This document shows, piece after piece, positions 37,038-47,579 of a stretch of DNA of 64,000 nt. The DNA lies in assembly GCA_965283955.1 (NCBI GenBank), contig CBDIQW010000001.1, positions 992,001 through 1,056,000 on the forward strand, in the 5' to 3' direction. The DNA comes from Emticicia sp965283955. GTDB taxonomy: Bacteria; Bacteroidota; Bacteroidia; Cytophagales; Spirosomataceae. A model generated the notes under the pieces. It ran no database searches, had not been told where the DNA came from, and saw only the letters and a program-made list of their open reading frames with translations. Every line of letters starts with the position of its first letter. Position 1 is the stretch's first letter. The position numbers were made by a program, and so were the translations under genes.

Positions 37038-39413
37038 CTATTGAATCAACTGATTTACCCCTTCTTTCAAAGCAATCGTTTTACCCTTCCAGACAAGTTT
37101 ACCTGTGATTGTCTTTGGTAATTCAATCTGAATTTTCCATTGACCGTTTTCGAGTTTGTAGCTTGCCGAAACTTCGCCTTTCGGGTGCGGGATTTTGCCT
37201 CGAATATTGTTCAATTCGCCCAAATGTGGCTCAATTTTTACTTTTGAAAAAGCCAAGCCGTCGCTATCAATGCCTAAGATGGTACGATAAAACTCAATAT
37301 TCGGGCTCGAACCCCACGCATGGCAATCGGAGCGAGTTTTGTCCACGTCGGATGTTTCCGCCCAAGTGGTTAGTCCCATGTTGATGTTCTCTCGCCATTT
37401 GTCGAGCCATTTCAAATAATCGTTGCCTTGTCCTGCTTTTATTAGGGCCTGGTGCAAATAATATTTGAAATAAATAGATGCGGGAGCGAGTTGGTTATTT
37501 GTGATTAGTTGAATAGCAATTTGTTTTTGCTCTTGCACTGTTGCGATGTCTGTCAAAATGGCTAATGAATTAGTATGTTGTGAAAACTCATCTTTTTCTT
37601 CTCGGTCGGCAAATAATTGTTTTGTACTATCCCAATATTTTGCTCGAATTGTTTTTTTCAAAGCAGCAATTCCGGTAGCATATTGAGTTGCAAAAGCCGC
37701 ATTACCGAGTTTTGTTTCTAAATCGGCTGCTACTTGATAAGCCCAAAGTAACTGAAAATCAAGCACTGCCGATGTGCCATTGACACTCATCGGGCCAGTT
37801 CCTGCTTTCCATTCTTTTTGATTATCCACCCAATCGGTAAACATCCATTGTGGAGTATTTTTTAATCGACCGTCAGCCTGTTGGTAGCTTTTGAAATAGG
37901 CTAAAATCTGACGAGTACCACTAATTTTACTTCTAACAAATTCTGTATCGGCACCGTATCGGGCATAATCTTGCAACATTCCGATATACCAAAGCGAAAA
38001 CGTTGGAATATACTGCGGTGTATAGGATGGGTGACGACTTAAAGTAACTCCTTCGGGCTGACGAGAAAAATCCATTAGATTTAGGGCATTTTTTACCAAT
38101 CTATCATCACCACTATTAAAAAGCGATACTAAGGCTTGAATTCTTCCATCGCCTATGTACTGGAGTTGTTCATAATACGGACAATCCATGTAGGTTTCGG
38201 TGGCACAAAGGCGAGCTGTACGCCAGCCAATCTCCAATATTTTATCCATTTCTGGCTTATTGGCAGTAAGTTGAGCGTTCATTTGGAAGGGATAACCCGT
38301 AAAAGTGCCGTAAATATCATGTAAAGTTAGTGCTTCGCTCTGAGTCGTGATTTTTAGTTGAATGTAGCGATAGGTTCTATAAGCCATGGTCGTAAAATAC
38401 TGATTTTCAGAACCATCCGAAATAATATTATCGGTCCTACCCATCATTGTTTTGCCTTTTGTTTCATTTCTATTGCCTTTTGAATTTCCTTTTTCATACA
38501 AAGCTTCTGCATAAATAAGCGAAATATTGGCATTTTTGCCGCCACTAAACAATAAATTCGGGAAGGCGTTTGTTAAATAACTTTGGTCTAAAAGTAGCTG
38601 AATGGTCTTGTTGGCTGGAATAATAAGCGAAGTCGGTTTTTGAGGAAATCCATCGGGCAATGCCAACTCCCCCTCTACCGCTGCAACTTTTTGTAGGCGT
38701 TCGTCTTTCATTTCCATTTGCGGAATAATTGACGGCACAAGCATCCAACCATTGGGAGAGCCGTAAGCACCTAAAATATTTTTGGGTGTGCCAGCCCCAT
38801 TCGATTTTGCTTTCAGCCATTTACTATCATCAAAGTCTGCTTTATGCCATGATTTAGGCGATAATGCCATCTGACGAGCTTCGCCCGAACCTGCCACATA
38901 ATATTGTTTAGGATTTCCCTTGGTGGGAGCATAACTACTATCACGCACACATTTCCACGAAGCATTGGTATTTACTATATGCTGGGCTTCTGCCCCACCT
39001 TGCAAAATAAAGCCTGTTTTGTACGAAATTTGTGCTTCGGGTTTAAACTCACCTTCGTTCCAAACTTGTGCTGCTATGATATTTTTGCCTGCTTTGAGGT
39101 AAGATGCAATATCAATGGTTTCAAAATTCCAATGAGCAATATCGCCACGAGCGGGCCCCATCGAAACCAATTTTTCGTTGATAAATAATTTGTAACGATT
39201 ATCGGCCGAAACATGAATAATAAACGAATTGGGCTTTGCGTCCAACTCTATTGATTTACGAAACAAATAGATTCCATAACCATCAACAGAAGCATTTGGA
39301 ACGCTTATCCATTGTGCCGACCAACTTTTTTCCAGAATAGATGACTCAATTTTTTGAGCAAAAATAAAGGTAGAACTAAGCAAAAGGATAATAAAAATAG
39401 CAAGTTTTTTCAT
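37038..39413 (-). CDS. Glycoside hydrolase family 78-type alpha-L-rhamnosidase
   Basis: About 791 residues with signal peptide MKKLAIFIILLLSSTFIFAQ. N-terminal beta-sandwich (SADNRYKLFINEKLV, GPARGDIAHWNFETID), then the (alpha/alpha)6 barrel with ETYMDCPYYEQLQYIGDGRI, which holds the family acidic residues, and CHAWGSSPNIEFYRTILGI. Typical length for GH78. The start at 39413 is preferred because 39494 would put 27 residues before the signal peptide. Cleaves terminal alpha-L-rhamnose; with the GH106 enzyme it completes the locus. Confidence 0.88.
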   Translation of the reverse strand: MKKLAIFIILLLSSTFIFAQKIESSILEKSWSAQWISVPNASVDGYGIYLFRKSIELDAKPNSFIIHVSADNRYKLFINEKLVSMGPARGDIAHWNFETIDIASYLKAGKNIIAAQVWNEGEFKPEAQISYKTGFILQGGAEAQHIVNTNASWKCVRDSSYAPTKGNPKQYYVAGSGEARQMALSPKSWHKADFDDSKWLKAKSNGAGTPKNILGAYGSPNGWMLVPSIIPQMEMKDERLQKVAAVEGELALPDGFPQKPTSLIIPANKTIQLLLDQSYLTNAFPNLLFSGGKNANISLIYAEALYEKGNSKGNRNETKGKTMMGRTDNIISDGSENQYFTTMAYRTYRYIQLKITTQSEALTLHDIYGTFTGYPFQMNAQLTANKPEMDKILEIGWRTARLCATETYMDCPYYEQLQYIGDGRIQALVSLFNSGDDRLVKNALNLMDFSRQPEGVTLSRHPSYTPQYIPTFSLWYIGMLQDYARYGADTEFVRSKISGTRQILAYFKSYQQADGRLKNTPQWMFTDWVDNQKEWKAGTGPMSVNGTSAVLDFQLLWAYQVAADLETKLGNAAFATQYATGIAALKKTIRAKYWDSTKQLFADREEKDEFSQHTNSLAILTDIATVQEQKQIAIQLITNNQLAPASIYFKYYLHQALIKAGQGNDYLKWLDKWRENINMGLTTWAETSDVDKTRSDCHAWGSSPNIEFYRTILGIDSDGLAFSKVKIEPHLGELNNIRGKIPHPKGEVSASYKLENGQWKIQIELPKTITGKLVWKGKTIALKEGVNQLIQ

Positions 39414-39788
39414 AGTTGAATAGTAGTGTAAGTTCGGTAATAATAAACTTATTGTCGCAAAAAAGGAATACCGATGACACTTATGTACCAGCACGGCTTT
39501 TGTTAGTTTTTCAATCCACAGTCCGACGCATATCTGTGCTACTTTTTGTATCGCAGCAGCGAACTATTCATATCATTCGTGTTCCATTTTTTCAATTCTA
39601 TTGCAATAAGTTTATAGTTCCGCTCATTAATTGAAACGTATTAATGAAAGACTTATCTATTGTTTGATAAAAGGAATGCTCATTCAATAGAAACAAATTT
39701 TCATTACTTTTCAACAAAATAATACTATTTTATTCAATTAACACTCATGCACTGTCATGCTTATTGTCTAAAAAATAGACATTGGTTT
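39414..39788. other. Intergenic region upstream of the GH78 gene
   Basis: About 375 bases without a gene. It holds the operator-like palindrome at 39763-39783 and otherwise AT-rich sequence; short open frames in it show no homology or signal peptide. No clear promoter box was chosen. Confidence 0.5.
39763..39783. promoter_or_regulatory. Second copy of the TGTCTA-N5-TAGACA operator
   Basis: ATTGTCTA and TAGACATT with five A between differ from the palindrome at 22800-22820 by the spacer and by one arm base. It lies 6 bases after the MFS stop and 350 bases before the GH78 start, in the direction of GH78 transcription. Confidence 0.5.
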
Positions 39789-40976
39789 TTATTTTTTAGA
39801 TTCTTCTAATTGAAAGACAAAAAACAACCCTAACACAGCTAAAAAACCTGCCACCCACAAGAAAGCCGAAGGAGCAACTTTATCAGATAGTACACCAGCA
39901 ACGGCTGGCACTAAAACTCCGCCTACAATCTCACCAATGGCTGTAATCAAGCCAATTGCTTTGGCTTTTAGGTGTACAGGCACTGCTTCAGATGGCACAA
40001 CCGCAGCCGCCAACGGTATTGCTCCCATTAAGAAATAAGTTAGCAACATAGCTGGTAAATGAATGGCAGTACCTGCCAAATAATGTACTGCAAATGGGTA
40101 TAATGCTCCAACCAATGAGAAGATGATCAGCACTTTTTTGCGTCCAATTTTATCGGATAAACCTGGCACAATGATAGAAGAAACTAAACCTGCTACGCCC
40201 AAAAGCCCCATAGTTTTGCCCATTTCGTCGGCGGTCATTCCTTGCGAGCTAACGAAATAGTTTGAGATAAAAGGAAGCGTAGCAAACCACCAACCAAAGA
40301 TACAACAAGCCACACCAATACCCCATCTGACGTTGTTGTATTGTAGAAGTTCTGAGATGTTCAAGGCAGATTTTTCGTTGGTTTTAACACTTTCGGCCGT
40401 TGATTTCTGAACGAATTTCCATGCTAATAAACCCAAAATCAAGCCTGGGGCACCAGCAATAAAAAAGGCATTTCGCCAACCCATATCTTCGGCGATTTTC
40501 ACCAAAAGCACAGGGGCTAAAATAGACCCAAAAAGTGCCGAACCTACGCCTTGCAAAATACCCGCATTGATGCCCAAACGATGCAGAGATGATTCTCGCT
40601 CAACAAAGTTTTGTGCCAACGGAATAACAGGGCCTTCGGCAAAGCCCATCACCAAACGAGCCAATAATAGAGTAATAAATGACGTGGCCAAACCCGACCC
40701 AAACGAACAAACCGAAAACACAAAAACGGCTACTATGAAAACTATTTTCTTTTTGTTGTTGGTTTCTGCCCAAGCCGTAGAGAAAAAACTCGAAAACGCC
40801 CAAGCCAACGATAAAGCACCAGCCAAAAGTCCGATTTGGGTATTATTTAGATTTAAATCTTTTGCCACATAAGGCATTAAAAAATTGAGTGCGAGGCGGT
40901 CGAAAAACAAACAACCAAATGTGAGTGCCATGAGCAGCACAATTCCGTTTTCGTAAGAGAAAATTCCTTTTTTCAT
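39789..40976 (-). CDS. MFS transporter (sugar-acid/ACS-type)
   Basis: A 395-residue, 12-helix transporter. The first helices with FDRLALNFLMPYVAKDLNLN and the GFAEGPVIPLAQNFVERE and LSDKIGRKKVL motifs fit the anion:cation symporter group, which takes up hexuronates, galactonate and similar acids. It lies between the GH78 gene and a TonB receptor on the same strand, so it may move the products of glycan breakdown across the inner membrane. Substrate is inference. Confidence 0.82.
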   Translation of the reverse strand: MKKGIFSYENGIVLLMALTFGCLFFDRLALNFLMPYVAKDLNLNNTQIGLLAGALSLAWAFSSFFSTAWAETNNKKKIVFIVAVFVFSVCSFGSGLATSFITLLLARLVMGFAEGPVIPLAQNFVERESSLHRLGINAGILQGVGSALFGSILAPVLLVKIAEDMGWRNAFFIAGAPGLILGLLAWKFVQKSTAESVKTNEKSALNISELLQYNNVRWGIGVACCIFGWWFATLPFISNYFVSSQGMTADEMGKTMGLLGVAGLVSSIIVPGLSDKIGRKKVLIIFSLVGALYPFAVHYLAGTAIHLPAMLLTYFLMGAIPLAAAVVPSEAVPVHLKAKAIGLITAIGEIVGGVLVPAVAGVLSDKVAPSAFLWVAGFLAVLGLFFVFQLEESKK

Positions 40977-41163
40977 GAGGTTTAGCGTTATTTTTAAAAC
41001 AATTATAAATCTTTATTGGCTTCTATTATCTGCTGATACTCATAGAAATATCTGCATAAAATACTTCGTTCGCACGAAACATACTCCACTAATTTGTGCT
41101 AAAACTTTAAAAACGGGATAGAAAAACATCCATCCCGTTCGACCAAAATATTCAACCTACAAA

Positions 41164-44013
41164 CTAAAACTTATAATTCAAAGTCAAGAAATATGCTCTT
41201 GGCATAATTGGCAAAGTAGAGTAAACTGAATTTTTATTTGCTTCAAATGCTGCTTTTGTGAAGCCTTGAGTATCAAGAGAAGCAGGAAATCCACCCGGAG
41301 CGGCCCAACTCATTACACCATAAGTATTTAAAACATTATTTATCGACATACTTGCTGTTAGTTTTTTCGTAAAATTATAACCCAAGTTCAAATCCGCTGC
41401 TCCAAACGCTGGAAGTTTAAAGGCATTGGCCACGTTTGCCCAACGAGCACCCATGTACTGATATGTTAAAGACGCATAAAATTTATCTGTACTATAAGTG
41501 GGTGTAAGTGTTAGCATAACAGGAGCAACGTTATCTAAATCATTACCGTCATAGGTAATTTTCGTGTCATCTTGAGGGCCATTTGTGTTTGCTAAATATA
41601 CGCTGTATGTAATTGCTTTTCCGCCTTGTAAGGTACCTACTGCTCTTACAGAAAAGTTTTTGGTAAAACTGTGATTGGCTTCAAGCTCAATACCCTGCGT
41701 TGTATATTGTTGGTATTGACGTGGAGGGCCGTAGTAAGTTAAGTCAGCATTTTGGAAAATCTGAAAGTTTGGAACATTTCCTATGTTGTTGTAAAAAGGT
41801 GTAATAAATAAGGTGGTTTTGGCTGTTTTTATCTTCAAAGCAATCTCAGCCATCTTAATATCCTGAGCCTCAACAGGAGAAGATACTAACGCTCTTTGAT
41901 TGGCAACATCTGTATAAAAACTCATATCAGGCGATTTTTTACCATTAGAGTATCGTGCATAAACAGCCATATTTTCGTTGATTTTATAATTTAATCCTGC
42001 CGAAAACGAAAACGTATTTATGTCAGTACCAAATACAATAGGAGTACCGTCTTTGAAGCTTCTTACATCGTAGAGTGTTGCGGGATTTCCATCAGCACCG
42101 CCAGTGGCGGTTAAGTCGGGATTTCTTACAGGCGTAGTGTTGGTAACATCAATAACAAAACGCTCATACCTTACACCCCAATCCAAGGTTAATTTATCAT
42201 TAATATTCCAATTTTGTCCGCCAAAAAGTGCAGTTGTAGAAGCTTTAACATCGTTTGTTGACAATCCATTACCGCCAATATTGGTTAAACCGTCTGCGTT
42301 AGATAAATCAAATGATTGCCCTGCAAGGTTCGTATATTTTATTCTAAGTGGTTGCGGTTGATTTTCGATAGTAGAAAAAACTTGTGAAGAAGGATCAGCA
42401 CCTTTTTGAATCATACCAAGATTTGCAAAGAAGGCACCGCCAGTAAAGGTCATGTTTTTTAGCTTCTTGGAAATGGTCATTTGGTTAATAAATTCGTTCA
42501 TTTTTATGCTGTTGTATGCCAAAGGCGTGTAAAGTACCCCATTTGGTAACACATCCTTTCCAGGTAAGGCCAAAGTAGAGCCTGCAATAAATCGTAAACC
42601 CCCACCAGCAGGCGGTAGTTGCTGAGCAGTACCATAGCTTTGACCTGTGTTGGCGTTTATAAATTCATAAGTTCCAAATCGAGGTATATTGCCACCTACG
42701 CCGTAGAACGTAGCTTGGTCAACTCTGAACGGAAAAGCTACTGCCACTAAATTACTTACATTATCTTTTCGAGCTAATTTGCCGTTGTTGTTAAAAGTCC
42801 AACCTTTTCCTAAGTCTTGTGTCCAATTTAATCCAATTGACTTGTCTATAAATTGAGCAACATTACGAGAGTCATATTCGATATTCTCAGCTATTCCCCA
42901 AACCGAGCCTGGAATGGTATAGGCTATTGGCCCCACCATAGTAGAGCTGGTATTTGAAAAGCCATTTACAGGGTGAGGATTTTCAAAGTCTTGCGTTGGA
43001 GTAAATTCAAATGGTGCAGTTCTATCACTTAAAAATTTACCATATATTTTTAACGAACCTGATTTGTAGGTTTTTACAATATTACCTTTTAGTTGGCCAC
43101 CTCTACTCAATGGATAACCTGGATATTTTGGCCGTTGGCATATCTATAAAAACCACCTATATTGTAAGTTATTGATTTGTCTTTGCTCAGTGGTCGCCAA
43201 AATTTAAATCAGTTCTATACAGTGGATTTTGCCCATTACCTTCCAAACCAAAGCGTGTTCTTGCTTCTCCTTGAAATGTTTGTCCACCCTCTTTAGAAAC
43301 ATAATTGAAGATTCCACCAGGGCATTGGCACTCAAAATTGAGGCAGTGCCACCTCTCACGGCCTCTACTCTATTGATACTGGCATCAGCTCGAAGAAAAC
43401 CATCAGGTTTAAAGTTGGGATTGGTCGTTGAACTACCTTGTTGAGCCAATATCGGCAGGCCATCTTCTTGCATAGATACATAAAAGAAACCATCGCCAAT
43501 ACTTAAACCTCTGGTATATAATGCTCCACTGACTTCTCCTTTAGAAGAGTTTACATACACTCCAGGTAAGTTTTTCAATAGGTCAATACCGCTCGAGGGC
43601 ACGATTCTATCCAACTGCTTGGTACTCAATGTTGAGATGGCCACCGAAGATTCCATTCGGGTACGTTTATCAAAAACCCCAGTTACCACAACTTCATCAA
43701 GAGCGGCGGCATCTTCAGCCAACGAAACATTGACTGTACTTTGATTGTTGATGGCAACTTCTTTTGAAGTGTAACCAACAAACGAGAATGATAGTGTTTG
43801 ACCGCCATCGGCTTCGATTGAATAGTTGCCCTCGGCATCAGAAACAGTTCCTTTGGTTGTACCTTTCACTACAACCGAAACGCCAACGAGTGCTTGATTT
43901 TTTTCATCAATTATCTTTCCACTCACTTTGGCAGTTTGTGCAAAAGTAGATAGACTGACGATGGTCATAATAAAAACTAACCAAAATCCTTTTTTTACTA
44001 ATGATTTTCTCAT
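41164..44013 (-). CDS. TonB-dependent receptor, three single-base deletions
   Basis: About 950 residues. Signal peptide (ending STFAQ), CarboxypepD-regulatory-like domain (ALVGVSVVVKGTTKGTVSDA), plug with DEVVVTGVFDKRTRMES and LLKNLPGVYVNSSKG, then a barrel ending RAYFLTLNYKF. The frame breaks near 43322 (one C missing: NAPGGIFNYVSKEGG), 43193 (one G: DLNFGGPLSKDKS) and 43136 (one A: ANGQKYPGYPLSRGG); three deletions return to the first frame, which agrees with the ORF positions. There is no SusD beside it, so it is not a SusC pair; it imports a small molecule of unknown type. Confidence 0.85.
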
Positions 44014-44095
44014 TTTTTTGTAATTAGGTTTAAAGATACGTTTTTCAAACCTTTGCCTCTCTTTGATACTTTGGTCGGTTCGAGAGAGTTATTCG

Positions 44096-44129
44096 GCTGA
44101 TAGAGCTTGCAGGCTTTATCAGCTTTTTT
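44096..44129 (+). terminator. Hairpin with T tract in the TonB-receptor upstream region
   Basis: GCTGATA and TATCAGC arms around a 14-base loop are followed by six T on the plus strand. No plus-strand gene ends here, so it may act on an antisense or convergent transcript, or be chance. Confidence 0.3.
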
Positions 44130-44274
44130 ATTAAGGTTTCTATAAATTATTGTACAAAACTAATAAGAGAAAAACGAGAAAAATTAGCACAAAACGATGA
44201 AAATCATGCAAAATCCGAGAATTCGGATTGATATTGATAAGAAATTGATTGGTTTATGCAGAAAAACTATCCAG

Positions 44275-45204
44275 TTACGAAATTACAATTCTTCTAAACT
44301 CTTTTGGCGATACGCCAGTTTTGGCTTTGAAAAATCTTGTAAAATCACTCGGATTGGTTTCGGAGAATCGGAAAGCAATTTCACTAATGGATAGGTTTGT
44401 TTGTTTCAAAAGTACCTTTGCTTCCAGAATAATCATGTCGGCAAGCAACTCTTGCGAAGTTCGGCCAACAGTAGATTTTACACACTTATTGAGGTGGTCA
44501 GGTGTGATGGCAAGCATCGAAGCATAATCGGCCACTTTATTGGTTTTATAGATATGTTGCGAAAGTAGGTTTTTATATTTTTCAGTGACACGCAAAGCAG
44601 CATTTTTCGGCAAATTGACCTGTGCCTTCTGAAAAACACTCAATTCAGTAAACAATGTCAATAAATAAGCTGTAATCAGATTAGTATTCAGCGATTTATT
44701 GGTTTCGTATTCATACAACAGACGCTCAAGGATATTCAAGATTGGTTGTTGAATATTTTCGTTTACTTCGACTAATGGCTCGCCCGAAAACTGCCAAAAA
44801 CTAAATTGTTCGGATAATTGACTATTAGGAAAAAGTTTTGAAAAAATTTCTGCATCAAAATGACAAAAAAAGCCTTTGGCTTCTTTACTAATATACTCAT
44901 GCGTTGAAATCTGATAAGCTGGCAAGAAAAAGAATGTATTCTTCTCAAATTTATATTCGTGTAATCCTTTGCTTCGTACTGAATGCCCTTCAGTTAGAAA
45001 GAAAAAATCATAGACAGTTTTTCGGTGAGGTTGAAGTGGGAATTTGATTTTTGGAAGCACTTCTTCTACCTTATTGATATGAAACAGGTGATGAAAATCG
45101 CCCACGTTCATCTCCCATTCATCGCCAAAATGATGAATATTTAACTCTTTCGGTGAAAGTGGAGCTATTTTACTTTCTTTCTGGTTCAAATTCGTTTGGT
45201 TCAA
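44275..45204 (-). CDS. AraC-family transcriptional regulator
   Basis: A 309-residue regulator. The N-terminal effector domain includes KTVYDFFFLTEGHSVRSKG; the C-terminal AraC domain has VADYASMLAITPDHLNKCVK and ISEIAFRFSETNPSDFTRFF and ends GVSPKEFRRIVIS. It reads toward the TonB-receptor gene (start 44013), 261 bases away, which it may activate. Effector unknown. Confidence 0.87.
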   Translation of the reverse strand: MNQTNLNQKESKIAPLSPKELNIHHFGDEWEMNVGDFHHLFHINKVEEVLPKIKFPLQPHRKTVYDFFFLTEGHSVRSKGLHEYKFEKNTFFFLPAYQISTHEYISKEAKGFFCHFDAEIFSKLFPNSQLSEQFSFWQFSGEPLVEVNENIQQPILNILERLLYEYETNKSLNTNLITAYLLTLFTELSVFQKAQVNLPKNAALRVTEKYKNLLSQHIYKTNKVADYASMLAITPDHLNKCVKSTVGRTSQELLADMIILEAKVLLKQTNLSISEIAFRFSETNPSDFTRFFKAKTGVSPKEFRRIVIS

Positions 45205-45358
45205 TATAAAGTGTCAAAGTAACTAATAAAAACCAAAATGCACAATTTGCAATAATAAGTTTTCCGAGTTTAAAACCATTAATAAGAAAATACCACTAAT
45301 ATAAAAATTTACAAAGGATATAAAGAATGCCACAAGTGAGTTGACATTCTTTAATCTA

Positions 45359-46180
45359 TTATTTCACCAAACCTATCGAAATCTGGAATTGACTTGGTGA
45401 CATTTGAAACTGCACAGGATTATTTGTAGGGCCAATTTCATAATCAATCATGTTGACAAACAAACCTTCGTATCGGCCTTCGATAAAGAAATGCTTAAAT
45501 TCAAAACCAATACCTGCATTTACACCAAATTTTGGTCGAGTTAATAATTCATTCTTAAAATCTTTTACGGTATAAACGTTCAGAGCATCTTCTATTTCCT
45601 GATTAAAACTCATTGGAAACGACGCTACTGGCTCTGCAAAAATTCTCCCTTGACGAAAACGTAGTCCGAATGTCAGCGGAATATCAACTGCATTGATTGT
45701 CCCATTGACACGTTTAAAAAGATTACCATTTGTCTGCAAAATATCAAACTTCCCTCCTTTTTGAGAATAAACGGCCTCAGGCTGAAAATAAAACGAACCA
45801 CGAGTCATACGTACAAACACGCCACCTAAATAACCCAATGTCGATTGTGCATTATTCAAGAAATTATCTCTTACGATTGGAAATTGTGGCAAACCCGAAG
45901 AAGTAACTCGAACCACATCTTTGACTTCTTTGATTTGGTATCGACCAAAATTTATGCCACCACGAAGACCAAACTGGAATTTCACTCGGTCACGTTTGAA
46001 CTCTTCTGTATAGCTCAAAGTATCTTCTTCAACTTTTTTACGTTTTTTTGAAACCTCTTGCTGATTAATCAAAGTATCAACTTTCACCGAATCGGTCTTT
46101 ATCAACGTTGAATCTGCTTTTTCTTGGGCAAAAAGAGTGCTTGATAAAACACTTAATAATACTAATAGTAGTTTTTTCAT
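45359..46180 (-). CDS. PorT-like outer-membrane beta-barrel protein
   Basis: A 273-residue protein with signal peptide MKKLLLVLLSVLSSTLFAQ, a charged linker and a beta-barrel: FGLRGGINFGRYQ, GYLGGVFVRMT, FYFQPEAVYSQKGG, and KFGVNAGIGFEFKHF. This is the outer-membrane beta-barrel (OMP_b-brl_2) pattern. Function unknown. The gene is convergent with none and ends before the AraC gene at 45204. Confidence 0.78.
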   Translation of the reverse strand: MKKLLLVLLSVLSSTLFAQEKADSTLIKTDSVKVDTLINQQEVSKKRKKVEEDTLSYTEEFKRDRVKFQFGLRGGINFGRYQIKEVKDVVRVTSSGLPQFPIVRDNFLNNAQSTLGYLGGVFVRMTRGSFYFQPEAVYSQKGGKFDILQTNGNLFKRVNGTINAVDIPLTFGLRFRQGRIFAEPVASFPMSFNQEIEDALNVYTVKDFKNELLTRPKFGVNAGIGFEFKHFFIEGRYEGLFVNMIDYEIGPTNNPVQFQMSPSQFQISIGLVK

Positions 46181-46250
46181 CTAAAAACTTTTTTATAATT
46201 CACTCAATATTAAACTACACATTTTTAAGCAAAAATCAAGCCATAAAGCC

Positions 46251-46670
46251 TTACTTTGCTTCAATCACAGCAACTGTCAGACGCACCACACAAACCAGTT
46301 TTTGTTCTTCCGACGTAATTCTAATGTCCCAAATATGTGTACTTCGGCCAATGTGTATCGGCGTTGCTTTTCCGTAAACCCAACCGCTGCTTACCGACCG
46401 AATATGATTTGCATTGATTTCAAGACCTACGGCTCGCTGTTTTTCCATATCATCCAAACACATCACCGAAGAAATACTACCGAGTGTTTCAGCCAAAACT
46501 ACCGATGCTCCACCGTGCAAAATCCCAAATGGTTGCTTGGTTCGGTGGTCAACAGGCATTCGAGCGGTTACGAAATCATCGCCAATTTCCAAAAACTCAA
46601 TTCCGAGATGGTCGCCCATCGAAACTTCACCAAATTGCTTCGTCAAATCAAACTTATTTTTAAAAATCAT
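46251..46670 (-). CDS. Hotdog-fold PaaI/MenI-like acyl-CoA thioesterase
   Basis: A 139-residue hotdog protein with the motif QPFGILHGGASVVLAETLGS, which holds the His-Gly-Gly and catalytic Glu, and GLEINANHIRSV. Such enzymes hydrolyse aryl- or acyl-CoA, for example 1,4-dihydroxy-2-naphthoyl-CoA in menaquinone synthesis; the substrate here cannot be told. Divergent from the phosphatase gene at 46829. Confidence 0.87.
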   Translation of the reverse strand: MIFKNKFDLTKQFGEVSMGDHLGIEFLEIGDDFVTARMPVDHRTKQPFGILHGGASVVLAETLGSISSVMCLDDMEKQRAVGLEINANHIRSVSSGWVYGKATPIHIGRSTHIWDIRITSEEQKLVCVVRLTVAVIEAK

Positions 46671-46751
46671 TCTCTATTAAATGTTTTGGTTCGTTAGTTT
46701 AAAAAATTTCAAAATTTATATAATCACTTACTTATCAAGCCTAATATTTCG

Positions 46752-46759
46752 TAATTTTG
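46752..46759 (+). promoter_or_regulatory. -7 promoter element for the phosphatase gene
   Basis: TAATTTTG matches TAnnTTTG. It lies 70 bases before the TTG start at 46829 and in the divergent interval with the thioesterase gene. Confidence 0.4.
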
Positions 46760-46828
46760 CGACTTTATTAGTTTTAAGGTCAAAACTAAGGTTTGTTTTA
46801 GATAGTTTCAATTTTAAATACTGATATT

Positions 46829-47467
46829 TTGCTTACCAAAACAATTTATTTGATTCGTCACGGAGAAACTGAGTTTAATCGTCGAGGAGTAGTTCAAGGC
46901 AGTGGAATCGATTCAGACCTTAACGAACTGGGATTCTTACAGGCAAAAGCTTTTTTTGATGCGTATCAACACATCGAATTTGATAAAATTTATACGTCAA
47001 AGCTTCGTCGCACCGTACAATCGGTACAAGAATTTATTAATCTTGGTATTCCTTATGAGCAATACGAAGGACTCAACGAAATAAGTTGGGGCGAAAAAGA
47101 AGGAAAAGTGCCGAATTACCTCGAAGATGAAAATTATCTCGAAATAATAGCCAATTGGAGCAAAGGAAAAACCGATATTCCAGCGGCGAAAGGTGGCGAA
47201 ACCCCAGAACAAGTAGTGGCTCGTCAGAAAGTTGCGTTTGAAGAAATAATCGCTCGTTCTGATGAAAAAACGATTTTAGTAGCCATGCACGGTCGTGCCA
47301 TCAGAATATTGCTAACTCACCTGCTCGACCTTTCACTTTCCAAAATGGATAATTTCAGTCATAGCAATTTATGCCTCTATCGCCTAAACTATGATTATAA
47401 CACGCAAAAGTTTAGCCTTGAGGTAGCCAACGATACTACCCACTTGGCAGAACTCTTGGTAAAATAA
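46829..47467 (+). CDS. Histidine phosphatase family protein (phosphoglycerate mutase-like)
   Basis: A 212-residue member of the histidine phosphatase superfamily: YLIRHGETEFNRRG gives the phospho-acceptor His, and ILVAMHGRAIRILLTHLL the second catalytic His. It starts with TTG at 46829 (LTKTIYLIRHG); no suitable ATG lies nearby in frame. Substrate unknown; the family covers phosphoglycerate mutases, cobalamin phosphatases and fructose bisphosphatases. It has a strong terminator downstream. Confidence 0.88.
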   Translation: MLTKTIYLIRHGETEFNRRGVVQGSGIDSDLNELGFLQAKAFFDAYQHIEFDKIYTSKLRRTVQSVQEFINLGIPYEQYEGLNEISWGEKEGKVPNYLEDENYLEIIANWSKGKTDIPAAKGGETPEQVVARQKVAFEEIIARSDEKTILVAMHGRAIRILLTHLLDLSLSKMDNFSHSNLCLYRLNYDYNTQKFSLEVANDTTHLAELLVK

Positions 47468-47502
47468 TATGTCCGTTTATCGAATCATTTTCCCTTTGAT
47501 GT

Positions 47503-47532
47503 AGAAAACCCGTCCTTTTAGTCGGGTTTTCT
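47503..47532 (+). terminator. Terminator of the phosphatase gene
   Basis: AGAAAACCCG and CGGGTTTTCT form a perfect 10-base stem with a 10-base loop, then GTATTTTTATTTTG. Confidence 0.85.
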
Positions 47533-47579
47533 GTATTTTTATTTTGTGTTGAAAGTATTCCCTACTAAAACAAAATAAA

